Numbered from the stretch's first letter, positions 25,199-34,871 are shown. The stretch: DNA of 64,000 nucleotides from Haladaptatus litoreus (GCF_900156425.1 NZ_FTNO01000008.1:62001-126000), one strand, 5' to 3'. Made by a program: numbers and translations. The notes: generated by a model not told the origin, from the sequence alone.

Positions 25199-26395
25199 AT
25201 GAAACGGTCTCAAATCTTTCAAGAATCACCAGCAACGACCATCATATTTGCAAGTACACTTGTCGCTGTAATGGGTGTCTCACTCATTAGCCCAGTACTG
25301 CCTGCTGTCCAAGAGGCCTGGAATATTACGGAAGCACAGGCCAGTTTATTGCTCTCCGCATTTACTTTACCCGGAGTGTTTTTGACGATTCCGATCGGGA
25401 TTGTCATCGATCGAATCGGCCGAAAACGGATTTTCATCCCATCGCTTGTCATCTTCGGTCTCTCCGGGGCAGGAGTCGTCTTGCTCTCAAGTTTTGAAAT
25501 GATACTTGTTCTCCGAGCGATCCAAGGGGCGGCAAGCAGTGCGATTGCAACGCTTACAGTCACACTGATTGGTGATCTCTATACTGGGGAAAAACGACGG
25601 ACTCTGATCGGGATGAATGCAGTCTTTCTTGCGGTTGGTGCCGCGGGATATCCGCTCTTGGGAGGCGCACTCGCAACTTTGTCGTGGATGGCTCCCTTCA
25701 TTTGCTTTCTACTTGGAGTAGTAGTTGCACTGCCAGGAATTGTCTTTCTGGAAGAACCTTCTAATAACAATTCCGGCGCAGATACCAGTATCCGGGAGTT
25801 TGTGACCGGGGCAGCGCCGATGAAGCCCTATCTGGTTCTTTATACTGCGATCTTCGGTATCTTTCTTCTCCTCTATGGAGCACAGCTCACCGTTGTCCCG
25901 TTCATACTTGCTAATTCCTACGAATACTCATCAGGAGTAATCGGGCTTCTTCTTGGACTGCCAGCAGTAACGATGGGCCTGACAGCCATGCAGGGGGACA
26001 GGTTGCTGCAGTCATTTTCGAGTTTCCAATCCATTGCACTCGGATTCACAAGTTATGGAATTGGTCTCGTCATCGTATCTATGGCTAACTCGGTATACAC
26101 GGTTGCTGGTGCCCTTTTGTTATTCGGCGTAGGGCAAGGACTCGCCGAACCAATTACTGACACTGCACTCAATGAGCTGGCACCAGACGAATTTCGCGGG
26201 AGTATAATGAGTATTCGGACAAGCGTTCTTCGTCTTGGAACTACTATTGGACCACCGGTATTCGTTGGTCTCGCGACGATTGTTGGGTACGCACAAACGT
26301 TGCTCATTGGTGGTGGTGCTGCGCTACTCGTCGGGGTTGGTTGGCTACTGGTCCGAGGCTCACAGACGTCACGCGTAGTGGTTTCCGATCAATAA
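25199..26395 (+). CDS. MFS transporter
   Basis: 398 residues with about 12 membrane helices. The loop 2-3 motif is clear: GIVIDRIGRKRIFIPSLVIF. Helix 4-5 carries RAIQGAASSAIATLTVTLIG. The first half has SLISPVLPAVQEAWNITEAQ, typical of drug:H+ antiporters of the DHA1 group. The protein probably exports a small molecule from the cell; substrate unknown. The start codon directly follows the stop of the fragment at 25198, so its own promoter must lie inside that remnant. Confidence 0.85.
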   Translation: MKRSQIFQESPATTIIFASTLVAVMGVSLISPVLPAVQEAWNITEAQASLLLSAFTLPGVFLTIPIGIVIDRIGRKRIFIPSLVIFGLSGAGVVLLSSFEMILVLRAIQGAASSAIATLTVTLIGDLYTGEKRRTLIGMNAVFLAVGAAGYPLLGGALATLSWMAPFICFLLGVVVALPGIVFLEEPSNNNSGADTSIREFVTGAAPMKPYLVLYTAIFGIFLLLYGAQLTVVPFILANSYEYSSGVIGLLLGLPAVTMGLTAMQGDRLLQSFSSFQSIALGFTSYGIGLVIVSMANSVYTVAGALLLFGVGQGLAEPITDTALNELAPDEFRGSIMSIRTSVLRLGTTIGPPVFVGLATIVGYAQTLLIGGGAALLVGVGWLLVRGSQTSRVVVSDQ

Positions 26396-26769
26396 TCCTC
26401 ATCAAGAGTGTCATCCTCGAAATGAATTTTAGAGATCGGACCATGTCTTCCTGAAGACCAGATCAGAAAGTTCTTGATGCTGATTTCACTCGGAATACTG
26501 TCAATCGCCATCTCAAAGGAGCAATGAAGATATCTGATTGTATATGTTTCGTCCGTTTCCGATGTGGATTTCCGAAATACTGGTTATCGACACAGGTGGT
26601 CCAAGACACCAGACTCACCTACCTCATAGAAAGGACAAAAACAAAGGATTAGTTCAGAATCAGTCGAGATGAAAATGATGGCACAGCACCCGAAATACAA
26701 GCTACAACAAAAGACATGAAAGATATCTCACTCGCATAGCTTTTCGTACATGGACCTGTAACGTATCGC
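26396..26769. other. Intergenic gap
   Basis: AT-rich, no gene. A segment near 26553 (ccgtttccgat..atttccgaaa) loosely resembles one at 30888. Confidence 0.4.
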
Positions 26770-27057
26770 ATGCAAATTACTGTATACGGCCCCCTCAGAA
26801 GTGCAACAGGTGAAAAAACCGTATCAGTAGCGTTCGACGGCGGAACCGTCGAAGATGCACTTGGTGTTTTTATCGAGAACTATCCGAGAACGAAATCGCA
26901 ACTCTATACCAACGACGGACAACTCCGGATCAGTGCCCGAATTTCCGTAGATGGGGAGCGAGTGAATCTGGACGATGAATGTCCAGCTGATGCAGAGCTG
27001 ACAGTATTCCCTGCCGTACAGGGTGGAACCGATAAAAACTCCAGTGGACTTGAGTGA
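26770..27057 (+). CDS. MoaD/SAMP-like ubiquitin-fold protein with extra tail
   Basis: 95 residues. Beta-grasp fold of the archaeal MoaD family: MQITVYGPLRSATGEKTV, VDGERVNLDDECPADAEL and VFPAVQGG. In MoaD and SAMP proteins the chain normally ends with GG, which is activated as a thiocarboxylate or linked to target lysines. Here TDKNSSGLE follows the GG (residues 85-86), so the diglycine is not terminal. Either a protease trims it or the protein is inactive. It stands alone, without an E1-like gene. Confidence 0.8.
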   Translation: MQITVYGPLRSATGEKTVSVAFDGGTVEDALGVFIENYPRTKSQLYTNDGQLRISARISVDGERVNLDDECPADAELTVFPAVQGGTDKNSSGLE

Positions 27058-27174
27058 GCAGTAGGTATCTGTGTAGAGGGACGGTATGAGCAAACCCGTA
27101 ATACCTCTCAGCAGACAAGCCTGGTTGTATCGGTCAATTGCTGGGACGAATGATAGTTGAATATAGAATGAAGT

Positions 27175-28482
27175 TCAGAGATCGTACTGTACACGAACGA
27201 GATCCGCGAGACCCCGCTCTTCGAGGCGATCCATCGGTGCAAGCATTGTGAGCTGGACGACACCGGGAAGTCGTCCAATTTCGACACCCCCGGTAAAGGT
27301 ACACCGAGCCCGTACCTCACCTTCAGTCATATTGAGGAGTTTACCTGCGCGTTCGAAAGCATTCTCCGTCGCATCGTTGATTGTCGCCCCGCTGCCGATT
27401 ATCTGCAGTGGCCCCATCTCATCTATTTCGTCGATATCGTACTCAGTGGCGAGTTGTTTGCCGCGCTCGATTTCCTGCTCCGTGTGCGGCTTGCTAATAT
27501 GCGGTAGATCTTCCTCGTTTGGCAGGAGAATCGGACCGTCGATATCGAGGTTTTTGATCACTTCGACATCTAACTCAGCACGTCCGCTCACATCGGTGGT
27601 GTGGAGCGAAAGTTCACCATCACCCTGGTTGGCATGCATATCGCCGATGTAGACACCGCCTCCATCAATCTTAACGGGGCAGATGAGAACAGCACCTTCA
27701 CGGACGGCATTAATATCCATGTGGCCGTCGGTTCTTTTGGCGAGTTCTTTCTCGTCGGCGAGTCCCCAGTCGTGGTCAGCTCCAATGAGGAATTGGCCGA
27801 AATCACCTGCATTATGAGAATCCGGAATTTCTATCGGTGGCGTCGTTCCAATGTTTCCGATGAACGGACGGAGATGTCCGAGCGTACCCGGCATCTCCGA
27901 AGGTTTGTACAGCAAAATCGGGTGTTGGCGGGAATTTTCGGGGAGCGCCATCGCCTCATTCGCCCGATTTGCCAAATCATCAGCGCCACTTTCACCAACG
28001 GTCAGCCCAACTGTCTGGTCGTCGTTGAAGGCAACAGTATAGCCATATTCGAATCCAAACGAAGAGGCGTTAGCGCCGCACTCGGCGCACTTTATCGCCT
28101 CTTCACCCGTTCCTTCGACGATACTCTGTGGCCACTTTGTCCCACATTCTGGGCATTTGTGGTCGACGAATGGATCGTCGTCGAATGCATCCTCACGCTC
28201 ACGCATACTGCCGGTGCTCGTCGCAATACTTGTTACCTCAATATCGTTGATTTTTAGTGCGATCGCGTCACCAACGTTTGCATTCTCGACTCGTATTGGC
28301 CGGGTTACCTCATGACCACCTTTAAATTCGGGCGTTATCATCGGACCCCAGCAAGCCGGCGGAGTGTGTACTTTGATCGTGCCACCGTCTGTAACGGCGC
28401 CAGCCCACTCTTGTTCAGGACCCACGAGGCCAAGCGTATACTGATCGACCGAGAGTTCTTGCTGGATTTCTTTTTGTGCCAT
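27175..28482 (-). CDS. Acetamidase/formamidase family protein
   Basis: 435 residues from ATG 28482 (MAQKEIQQELSVDQYTLG). FmdA/AmdA signatures: TPPACWGPMITPEFKGGHEV, a Cys pair domain (CPECGTKWPQ and IKCAECGANA), and GDMHANQGDGELSLHTTDVS near 310. The enzyme releases ammonia from short amides such as formamide in the cytoplasm. The internal zinc-ribbon-like insertion (about 115-145) is unusual for bacterial members. The ATG at 28527 adds residues with no family match. It follows the shortened polymerase gene by 45 bp on the same strand. Confidence 0.85.
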   Translation of the reverse strand: MAQKEIQQELSVDQYTLGLVGPEQEWAGAVTDGGTIKVHTPPACWGPMITPEFKGGHEVTRPIRVENANVGDAIALKINDIEVTSIATSTGSMREREDAFDDDPFVDHKCPECGTKWPQSIVEGTGEEAIKCAECGANASSFGFEYGYTVAFNDDQTVGLTVGESGADDLANRANEAMALPENSRQHPILLYKPSEMPGTLGHLRPFIGNIGTTPPIEIPDSHNAGDFGQFLIGADHDWGLADEKELAKRTDGHMDINAVREGAVLICPVKIDGGGVYIGDMHANQGDGELSLHTTDVSGRAELDVEVIKNLDIDGPILLPNEEDLPHISKPHTEQEIERGKQLATEYDIDEIDEMGPLQIIGSGATINDATENAFERAGKLLNMTEGEVRARCTFTGGVEIGRLPGVVQLTMLAPMDRLEERGLADLVRVQYDL

Positions 28483-28527
28483 GGTAGCTAGGTACGTGAT
28501 TCGATAACAAATATCTTGAGCAACCAT

Positions 28528-30195
28528 CTAACAGTGTAATCCAATAGACGACGGCGAACTTCGCTGGCGACACTCGATGCCCCGATACTTGTACTCATCC
28601 TCACCTGCAACCGTCCCGAAGTACTTCGTTAAGGCACCAGCATCCGAATCGCGCAACGGCACAAACGATATCCAATCGTAGTGGGCTTCATGCTCAAGCC
28701 GAATCTCTACCTCCTCGGAAATTTCCGATACAAGCGTAGACAAGGACGTCTGATCCTCCCCTTCGATCGGCGTCACCCACACGCTATCGACGATACCATG
28801 GACAATCCGCCATCCATGCTCCTCGAGCATTGCTTTCGTCTCCAACAGAATCTCCCTGGCGTACGCGTTGATTGCTTCGTGGCACTCGATCCGCCCGAAC
28901 TTCGCATTTGAAAAGCCCTGATAGCCGAAACAGGACACCAAAATCCACTTGATCGCACTCGATTGCCCTTCCAACTCGTCGCGACGATCTTCATCGTCAG
29001 TCGCTTGAATCTCGGCTTTGATCACATCCCGATCCTCGATCAACGGCTCAAGCACATCGGGTAGATATCCTCGCTCGTCACAAATCGAATACCCGATGCC
29101 CGGCACATCCTCGCGACCGGCATGGCACTCACAGCGAATCTTCTCGGGACTCACGTTCCGTGTGACGATGATATTCGGATACAACGAAGAGAAGTCGAGT
29201 TCGTGCACGTCTTCGTGGAGCCCGACGTCCGGCGCAAAGGTGAACCCACCCCGGTCGGCATCGTGCAATTGGCGCATCGTCTTGAACTTCTCGTGTCGCC
29301 ACGAACGCCATGGAACAAGCACATCCCGCCTTCGTGCTTCCTGAATCTGAATCCCGGTCAGAATATTCCCAATCGAGGACCACGCTAACTCCTGCAGTGG
29401 TTTGCCCGATTGCTCGACAAGGTACAGACAGCCGTCGAGGTTGGTCTGATTCCACATGAACGTATTCGAGCCGTCGATGATCACTCGACCAGGGAGATTG
29501 TAGCGTGCCGGTGAGTGGCCGACTTGTCCGTAGCTTTCGTATGTTGATTCGCCCGCCAACTGCTGCCACCCTGGACGTCGTCCAAGCTGGAACTCCACAC
29601 CAAGTCGATTGGCCTGCTGGAAAAGAACGGGAATGAGGTCGCTGGTATTCAAGAACAGAACGTCAGGGTCAATCGACTCAACGCGATCCGACAGTGTGGT
29701 TAACACGTCTTCCCCACTCCCGGTTACCGTCTCATCGTCAATCGAGAGTTCGGTAACCCTCTCATTCGCGAGTTCCGTCTCTGGCACAGCAATCTGCATC
29801 TGTGAGAGTTCGCGGGTCGGGAGTGGGTCGATCCCCTCTTCGAGACAGTAACGGAACTCCCGCGAGAAATCGACGTTGTAGCAGCGATACTCACCAGGCG
29901 AGCCCCACTTGCTCACCATCCTTGCCACTGAATTTACCGCCTTGAGGTCGACCACATCCACTCGGAGTACTTGCTCGAGGTCGTACCGGAAGCTCACGCG
30001 TTCATCAACTACGGCAACCCGAACAACGGCAGGATGGTCATGAAGGGCAGTTCGTGCCGTCGAAAAGTCTCCATCGCCATGCACAGAGACGTAGATTGTC
30101 GGCGTATACGACTCATCAACTTCACACTCTACCCCCGTCTCGGTCACCGACCACCGGAGTACGTTGCCGTCGGTGTAGTCGATTTTGTACACCAT
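28528..30195 (-). CDS. B-family DNA polymerase lacking its C-terminal part
   Basis: 555 residues. The N-terminal and exonuclease-like regions have PTIYVSVHGDGDFS and YRCYNVDFSREFRYCLEEGI. The palm carries motif A HELDFSSLYPNIIVTRN (near 340), motif B region AIKWILVSCFGYQGFSNAKF and motif C VHGIVDSVWVTP, with VDS replacing DTDS. The chain ends GIECRQRSSPSS-IGLHC, just where the thumb should begin. Related haloarchaeal plasmid polymerases are, from memory, about 150-170 residues longer. It is probably a decayed or altered enzyme. Gene 30200 precedes it by 4 bp. Confidence 0.8.
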   Translation of the reverse strand: MVYKIDYTDGNVLRWSVTETGVECEVDESYTPTIYVSVHGDGDFSTARTALHDHPAVVRVAVVDERVSFRYDLEQVLRVDVVDLKAVNSVARMVSKWGSPGEYRCYNVDFSREFRYCLEEGIDPLPTRELSQMQIAVPETELANERVTELSIDDETVTGSGEDVLTTLSDRVESIDPDVLFLNTSDLIPVLFQQANRLGVEFQLGRRPGWQQLAGESTYESYGQVGHSPARYNLPGRVIIDGSNTFMWNQTNLDGCLYLVEQSGKPLQELAWSSIGNILTGIQIQEARRRDVLVPWRSWRHEKFKTMRQLHDADRGGFTFAPDVGLHEDVHELDFSSLYPNIIVTRNVSPEKIRCECHAGREDVPGIGYSICDERGYLPDVLEPLIEDRDVIKAEIQATDDEDRRDELEGQSSAIKWILVSCFGYQGFSNAKFGRIECHEAINAYAREILLETKAMLEEHGWRIVHGIVDSVWVTPIEGEDQTSLSTLVSEISEEVEIRLEHEAHYDWISFVPLRDSDAGALTKYFGTVAGEDEYKYRGIECRQRSSPSSIGLHC

Positions 30196-30199
30196 GACC

Positions 30200-30448
30200 T
30201 CATCCCAGACCGTTCAAATCGTCCTTGAGGTGATCAAGCCGTTCTTCCAAATCGTCGAGTTGTCGCTGCTGTTCAATGAGGATCGAGACCAGAATCGGCG
30301 TCTCAACGAACAATGGCTTGTGAACTGTACTGGGATCAGTGTGCAGCTGGGCGTACTCGAAGAGGCGATCAAAGACCGCTTGATCAGTCGGTCGAAGTGC
30401 TCGTCGATACTCGTCCCACCCCGCCGCAATTTGGTTGTGGTTCAACAT
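30200..30448 (-). CDS. Small coiled-coil partner of the polymerase gene
   Basis: 82 residues from ATG 30448 (MLNHNQIAAGWDEYRRALRP). Helical, with VFDRLFEYAQLHTDP and a C-terminal coiled coil LIEQQRQLDDLEERLDHLKD. It ends 4 bp before the polymerase ATG at 30195, so the two are probably co-transcribed. Such a small helical gene beside PolB occurs repeatedly in haloarchaea (recollection). Function unknown. Confidence 0.65.
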   Translation of the reverse strand: MLNHNQIAAGWDEYRRALRPTDQAVFDRLFEYAQLHTDPSTVHKPLFVETPILVSILIEQQRQLDDLEERLDHLKDDLNGLG

Positions 30449-31252
30449 TGCACGTAAACACGACCATTGTGACAGCCTTAGGCAAGCCAGGGTCGTTTCC
30501 GAATATTCCAATACCAGAAATGTCGATAGGAATCGGTATGAGTGTCGGTTGTGCTGGTCACCACATTGGAGAAAAAACACGCTCTGTCAGATCACTACGT
30601 TCGACTGGTCGACTACATCAATAAAAGCCCACTGGAAACTCGAGATATCTCTGAAACTTGATCAAGGTGACTCTCACATTTCGTTCGCAAAATCTCGATG
30701 ACAGCGGGATAGTGTCGAATGTATTAGTCAATGAGTTTGTAGAGAATTTCACGACTCCTCTAGAACCATCCAAAGGAAGCTATACACGGGCCAATACCGT
30801 TTCCGTTGACCGCGTTCTGTACAATTCTTCGATAGGCAGTCACGATCCGAGATACTAGCCAGTGGTCGCAAAATTCAACACGTTCTACCCGTTTCCGATT
30901 CCAATTTCCGAAACTCCGGCTCTCGACAGACAAAACATCGAACAACAGAATGTACGTAACTTGTTGAAAAGGTGGTTCAGGAGGGAAAGTCAGCTCTCAC
31001 AACCAGCCACGACGATACTGTCAGGTGATGGCATCAGAGTATGGCGTCGTACTGGCTTCTGTGAGAGCGTATCTTCACCAACGGTATAGAGAGTAAAATA
31101 AGTTCGTCAGACATAGATTGATTTATTATATTATTTTCTAAAAAATGAGACTAGTTTATAACGAACACGATTTCTAGCGATGTTTTCATTCCACCCAGTG
31201 AATTCCGCGGTAAGCGGCTGTTACTCAACTATCTGGAAGGCTAAAAGAAAGT
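30449..31252. other. Intergenic gap (~800 bp)
   Basis: No convincing gene. Short open frames have no haloarchaeal character. AT-rich at 31100-31150 before the HalOD1 gene at 31253. Confidence 0.45.
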
Positions 31253-31603
31253 ATGGCGACGCAAACAACAACCTGGTTCGGCTCCACGACCGACCACTCT
31301 AGTCCGAGTCCACCACCTCACTATGCACTGGTCGCCTCCAAGACAATTGACCTCGAATCCTCGAGTTCGGAGCTTGTTACTGGTGTCGTTGAAGCACTCA
31401 CTGACGTACTCGAGCCAGCTGGTGACCAGACCACGCTCTCGCTGTACGAATACGTGAATCCAGATGCGCTCGAAGAAATCATCGAAGCAAGTGCATCGAA
31501 ACAGAGCGACGTTGAGGTACGATTCACGATCGAAGACTATCTCGTCGTCGTTCGCAGTAATAACACCGTCCTCATCTACAAACCACTCGAAGCCAGTCAA
31601 TAG
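31253..31603 (+). CDS. HalOD1 output domain protein
   Basis: 116 residues. The HalOD1 pattern spans about 35-112: VVEALTDVLEPAGDQTTLSL, then YEYVNPDALEEIIEA, VRFTIEDYLVVVRSNNTVLI. These short modules are output domains in haloarchaeal signalling; this is a stand-alone copy. The polar Ser/Pro-rich N-terminus is not part of the domain. It is intact, unlike the copy at 6936. Confidence 0.75.
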   Translation: MATQTTTWFGSTTDHSSPSPPPHYALVASKTIDLESSSSELVTGVVEALTDVLEPAGDQTTLSLYEYVNPDALEEIIEASASKQSDVEVRFTIEDYLVVVRSNNTVLIYKPLEASQ

Positions 31604-31701
31604 ATGAGAAGTCTCGACCCGAACCGCCGCAGCGGTTCTCTCACGCTAAGCATGATATGGCGAGAAATGTTATCCCGTCTCATGTCATTGGCCCACACAC
31701 A

Positions 31702-31989
31702 ATGATTGACAAAGTAGAGGAGGAAGTAGAGATGCTCAACCGGCATCTAGAGGTTTTCCAGCGGGTTGATGACAGCGAACCGATCGGGATTGTGAAAATG
31801 TCGGATGAGCTGGGCTATGCCCATCACGAAATCCGCTATTCACTTCGACTGCTCGAAGAGGAAAACCTGATTGACCCAACGCAAGAAGGTGCGATTACAA
31901 CTGACGAGACAGGCCCGTTCATTGAGACCCTTGATGAGCAGATCGACGATGTCACAACGAGACTCAGTGCAATGAATATGAGCGACTAG
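31702..31989 (+). CDS. Winged-helix regulator
   Basis: 95 residues from ATG 31702 (MIDKVEEEVEMLNRHLEVFQ). HTH core: PIGIVKMSDELGYAHHEIRY followed by SLRLLEEENLIDP, a typical recognition helix plus wing. Probably a cytoplasmic DNA-binding protein. The longer frame to 31657 adds residues outside the family. Its stop overlaps the stop region of the convergent gene at 31986 by 4 bp. Confidence 0.75.
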   Translation: MIDKVEEEVEMLNRHLEVFQRVDDSEPIGIVKMSDELGYAHHEIRYSLRLLEEENLIDPTQEGAITTDETGPFIETLDEQIDDVTTRLSAMNMSD

Positions 31990-32213
31990 TGATCAGTGAG
32001 TCGGAGTTTTTCCTCGACTTCGTACAGATGGCCCTTGTTGTACAATCGTTCGATGATATCTTCGGCAGTAGGCCGCTCGAGATCTTCTTCCTCCTTCAAA
32101 ATCGTATAGGCGTGGTTATATGTAAGTTCGCCCTCATCCGGGAGTCTCCTTGCGAGTGCATCGAGTGCCTCTTGCGCAAGTGGGGTGAGGGGGGATTTTC
32201 CATTTGGAACCAT
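31986..32213 (-). CDS. Small HTH-like protein
   Basis: 75 residues from ATG 32213 (MVPNGKSPLTPLAQEALDAL). The middle has GELTYNHAYTILKEEEDLE, then AEDIIERLYNKGHLYEVEEK and LRLTD, an HTH-and-wing pattern. It is convergent with the 31702 regulator. Possibly a small DNA-binding regulator of plasmid genes; no target seen. Confidence 0.6.
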   Translation of the reverse strand: MVPNGKSPLTPLAQEALDALARRLPDEGELTYNHAYTILKEEEDLERPTAEDIIERLYNKGHLYEVEEKLRLTDH

Positions 32214-32523
32214 GCGTACTCTCAAATTTAACCACCTCACAGGTAAACCCTCGGTCGGGGTTGATTCGTGCCACTAGTTAGTTCATTGTGATAAGGGGAA
32301 TGAGCACGCGATATGAGGGAGGATGGGTTTTGGGATGAACACAAGGCCCCCACATCACTTACTGGGATACGCTCACTGCATTCCATTCTTTGGACGCCAT
32401 GGATAAAGACTTCAGCCAACCAGAGTGGAAGTGAAACTGAAGACACGGGAAAAGGTTACGCCCCTAACGTTTCTCACCAACAACGCCGAGTCGAGAGCGC
32501 ATCCGCCAAGGCGAACGCTCTTG

Positions 32524-32544
32524 GGTTAGTATATAATACTAACC
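32524..32544. promoter_or_regulatory. Perfect 9-bp inverted repeat before the 32549 gene
   Basis: GGTTAGTAT-ATA-ATACTAACC ends 4 bp before the ATG at 32549. The centre is TATA-like. It is probably an operator for autoregulation. Confidence 0.6.
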
Positions 32545-32548
32545 ACCA

Positions 32549-32968
32549 ATGCCCAACACAATCAAACGGTCTGGCGATGGGCTTGCTCTCCAAGTCACAA
32601 AACCTGCCCGAGCCGCTGGACTCGTTGAAGAGACTGAGGATGAGAACATCCATCTTGCCAATATCCGCGTGATTGCATTCGACGGTCTCCTTCTTGTCGT
32701 CGACCTTGACCGCATCAATAACGAGAACATCGTCGAACTCGCCACGTCAGCTGCTTTAGACACCGTCTCGATTCATCGAGTCGCAAACGCATCACTTCAA
32801 ATCGCAGGCAATGGGTATCAGGTGCAACTCCCCGGTGCTGCAGATGCAGGATTCCACGTCGGTGATCGAGCGCCCTGCACATCAGCGCCGAATCTACTCG
32901 TGATTGCAGCCGAAAAATCGACACGAGTGGCAGCTGATATCGCGGCGATTCGGCGTGAGCAAGTTTGA
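32549..32968 (+). CDS. Plasmid protein next to the origin, unknown function
   Basis: 139 residues, no membrane segment. It starts MPNTIKRSGDGLALQVTKPA and has a hydrophobic middle VIAFDGLLLVVDLDRINN, then an acidic/basic end TRVAADIAAIRREQV. It lies between an operator palindrome and the origin boxes, reading toward orc1. Its position suggests a role in replication or copy control; this is inference. I do not recognise the family. Confidence 0.6.
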   Translation: MPNTIKRSGDGLALQVTKPARAAGLVEETEDENIHLANIRVIAFDGLLLVVDLDRINNENIVELATSAALDTVSIHRVANASLQIAGNGYQVQLPGAADAGFHVGDRAPCTSAPNLLVIAAEKSTRVAADIAAIRREQV

Positions 32969-33158
32969 AACCTGTAGAAAGACTCGGTGTGCCGTTCGTC
33001 CAAATCCGAACAGGAGTGTCTTTCGCAAACAAAATCCAGCCGTGGGGACTACTCGGATGTCGAAAGCGGCCCATCACGATGGTCACTTACAGCATCAACC
33101 ACCACGCCACTATCCTCTAACTATCAGTGAAAGTGAGACGTTCCAACACAGGCGTACA

Positions 33159-33567
33159 CCCCTCGTTTTCAGTGAAAACCGAAATCAATCCTACCTTCGC
33201 TGAGAGTAGACGGAAGCATTAGTTAGACCCCTCGTTTTCAGTGAAAGCGGAACCAAAACTGCAGTTACAACTACTTCACTAACTAGACTAGAATAGTAAG
33301 TAAGTAGTTATGGGTACCGGCAATTATAACGGCAAGTAATAGAGAGGAAATCCTATCGCACTCTTCGTGTTTTCAGTGAAAATACGGTGTCTGACAATCA
33401 CACTATATCCGTCCTTTTAAGTAAAACCCATCGACAAAGAAAGAGCGGTAGCTCATTTCCATACTTTCACTGAAAACGAGGGGTGTCTCCCGTCATCCAT
33501 CGATTACCGTATATCCCCATTTGAACCTCTTGAGCCTTGTTCCGAACCTTTCACTGAAAACGAGGGG
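33159..33567. other. Replication origin with origin recognition boxes
   Basis: Boxes CCCCTCGTTTTCAGTGAAA at 33159 and 33228 (plus) and their complement at 33465 and 33549 (minus). A weaker copy lies at 33361. Two pairs face inward around an AT-rich core (33250-33460). This is the classic haloarchaeal layout bound by the neighbouring Orc1/Cdc6 at 33609. Confidence 0.85.
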
Positions 33568-33608
33568 CGGTAGAACTAAGATGCTCCTTCAAGAAGAGTT
33601 GTGATAAC

Positions 33609-34871
33609 GTGCCAAACGATCCAATTCCTACGCCGGATCCCGAGGATATCGCTGACGATCCGCTTACCCAGCGCAATGACTCTATCTTCGCACGCCGGGA
33701 GCTACTCCGAATCGGGCACGTTCCCGACAGCGATCGCATTGTCGGTCGTGATGGAGAAATCAAGGATATAGAAGAATTGCTCCGACCAGGCGTCTTCGGC
33801 GATCCGCCGGGAAATGCGATCGTCTATGGTAAAACAGGATCCGGTAAATCACTCGTCTCTCGACACGTTACTGGACGTGCCCGAGCAATTGCTCAAAACA
33901 ACGATATCTCCCTCATTTCCGCCTATATCGATTGTGACCAAGCAAACACCATTACTCGAGTTGCACGATCTCTCTCACAACAAGCCGAATACCAGTCTAC
34001 TCGCTCGCTAGATATTCCAGATAAGGGGATTGGCTCGAGCGAGTACATGGACTATCTCTATACGCTCCTTGAGGATGCTGATGTCCTTATCGCCATTATC
34101 GACGAAATTGACAAGCTAGGTGACGATGAAATTCTATTTAAACTCTCAAGAGCGGAAGAGAGTGGTAAAACGGATTGTTATATCGGTGTCATCGCTATCA
34201 GTAATAAGATTGAGTACTACGAGAACCTCGATGAGAGGGTGAAGTCAAGCTTCCAGGACGATGAACTCGTTTTCCATCCGTATGATGCCAGGCAAATCCG
34301 TGAAATACTGAATAAACGCCGCGATGCATTCCAACCGGATGTTCTCGACGATGGAGTTATCCCACGCGTTGCAGCGCTTGCTGCGCGTGAACACGGTGAT
34401 GCGCGGAAAGCAATTGAAATTCTCTCAAGTGCGGGTAAGCTGGCTGCTCGGAATGGTGATTCGAGTGTATCGGAAGACCATGTCGATGCGGCACAGGATT
34501 ATGCAGAAATGTCGCGATTCCAGGAGCTGATTCGTGGGTCAACTCCACACTCGAAATACGTCTTGTTTGCACTTGCGTACCTACAGAAGTCATCGCTGAA
34601 ACAGGCCTTTAGCACAGGAGAAATCTATCGCGTGTATGAGGACGTGTGTAAAAGTGAGGGGACGGATCCACTCAGTCACCAACGAGTGCTGGAGTTACTA
34701 AAGGAATGGGCGTTTAGCGATGTTACGGAAAACCGGCATACTGGTGGTGGAAAAAGCGAGGGGAGCTATCGAGAACACTCACTCTTACGCGACTCTGATA
34801 TGGTTCTCGACACTGTGTTTGAAGAGCCGAAAACGAAGCAGAATATCGTATCCGATCTTCAAGACGGCTAA
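33609..34871 (+). CDS. Orc1/Cdc6 replication initiator
   Basis: 420 residues, GTG start at 33609. AAA+ core: Walker A VYGKTGSGKSLVSRHV (near 75), Walker B LIAIIDEIDKLGDDEILFKL (near 160), sensor 1 VIAISNKIEY, sensor 2 EHGDARKAIEILSSAGKLAA. The C-terminal winged helix starts near 310 (QRVLELLKEWAFSDVTENRH). It binds the boxes directly upstream and loads the MCM helicase. All key residues are present, unlike the remnant at 1725. It is divergent in sequence from that remnant. Confidence 0.9.
   Translation: MPNDPIPTPDPEDIADDPLTQRNDSIFARRELLRIGHVPDSDRIVGRDGEIKDIEELLRPGVFGDPPGNAIVYGKTGSGKSLVSRHVTGRARAIAQNNDISLISAYIDCDQANTITRVARSLSQQAEYQSTRSLDIPDKGIGSSEYMDYLYTLLEDADVLIAIIDEIDKLGDDEILFKLSRAEESGKTDCYIGVIAISNKIEYYENLDERVKSSFQDDELVFHPYDARQIREILNKRRDAFQPDVLDDGVIPRVAALAAREHGDARKAIEILSSAGKLAARNGDSSVSEDHVDAAQDYAEMSRFQELIRGSTPHSKYVLFALAYLQKSSLKQAFSTGEIYRVYEDVCKSEGTDPLSHQRVLELLKEWAFSDVTENRHTGGGKSEGSYREHSLLRDSDMVLDTVFEEPKTKQNIVSDLQDG

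Noticed and set aside
26548..30940. Possible dispersed repeat with ccgtttccgat...atttccgaaa at 26553 and 30888
   Set aside because: Only about 25 matching bases with gaps; too weak to call a repeat family by eye.
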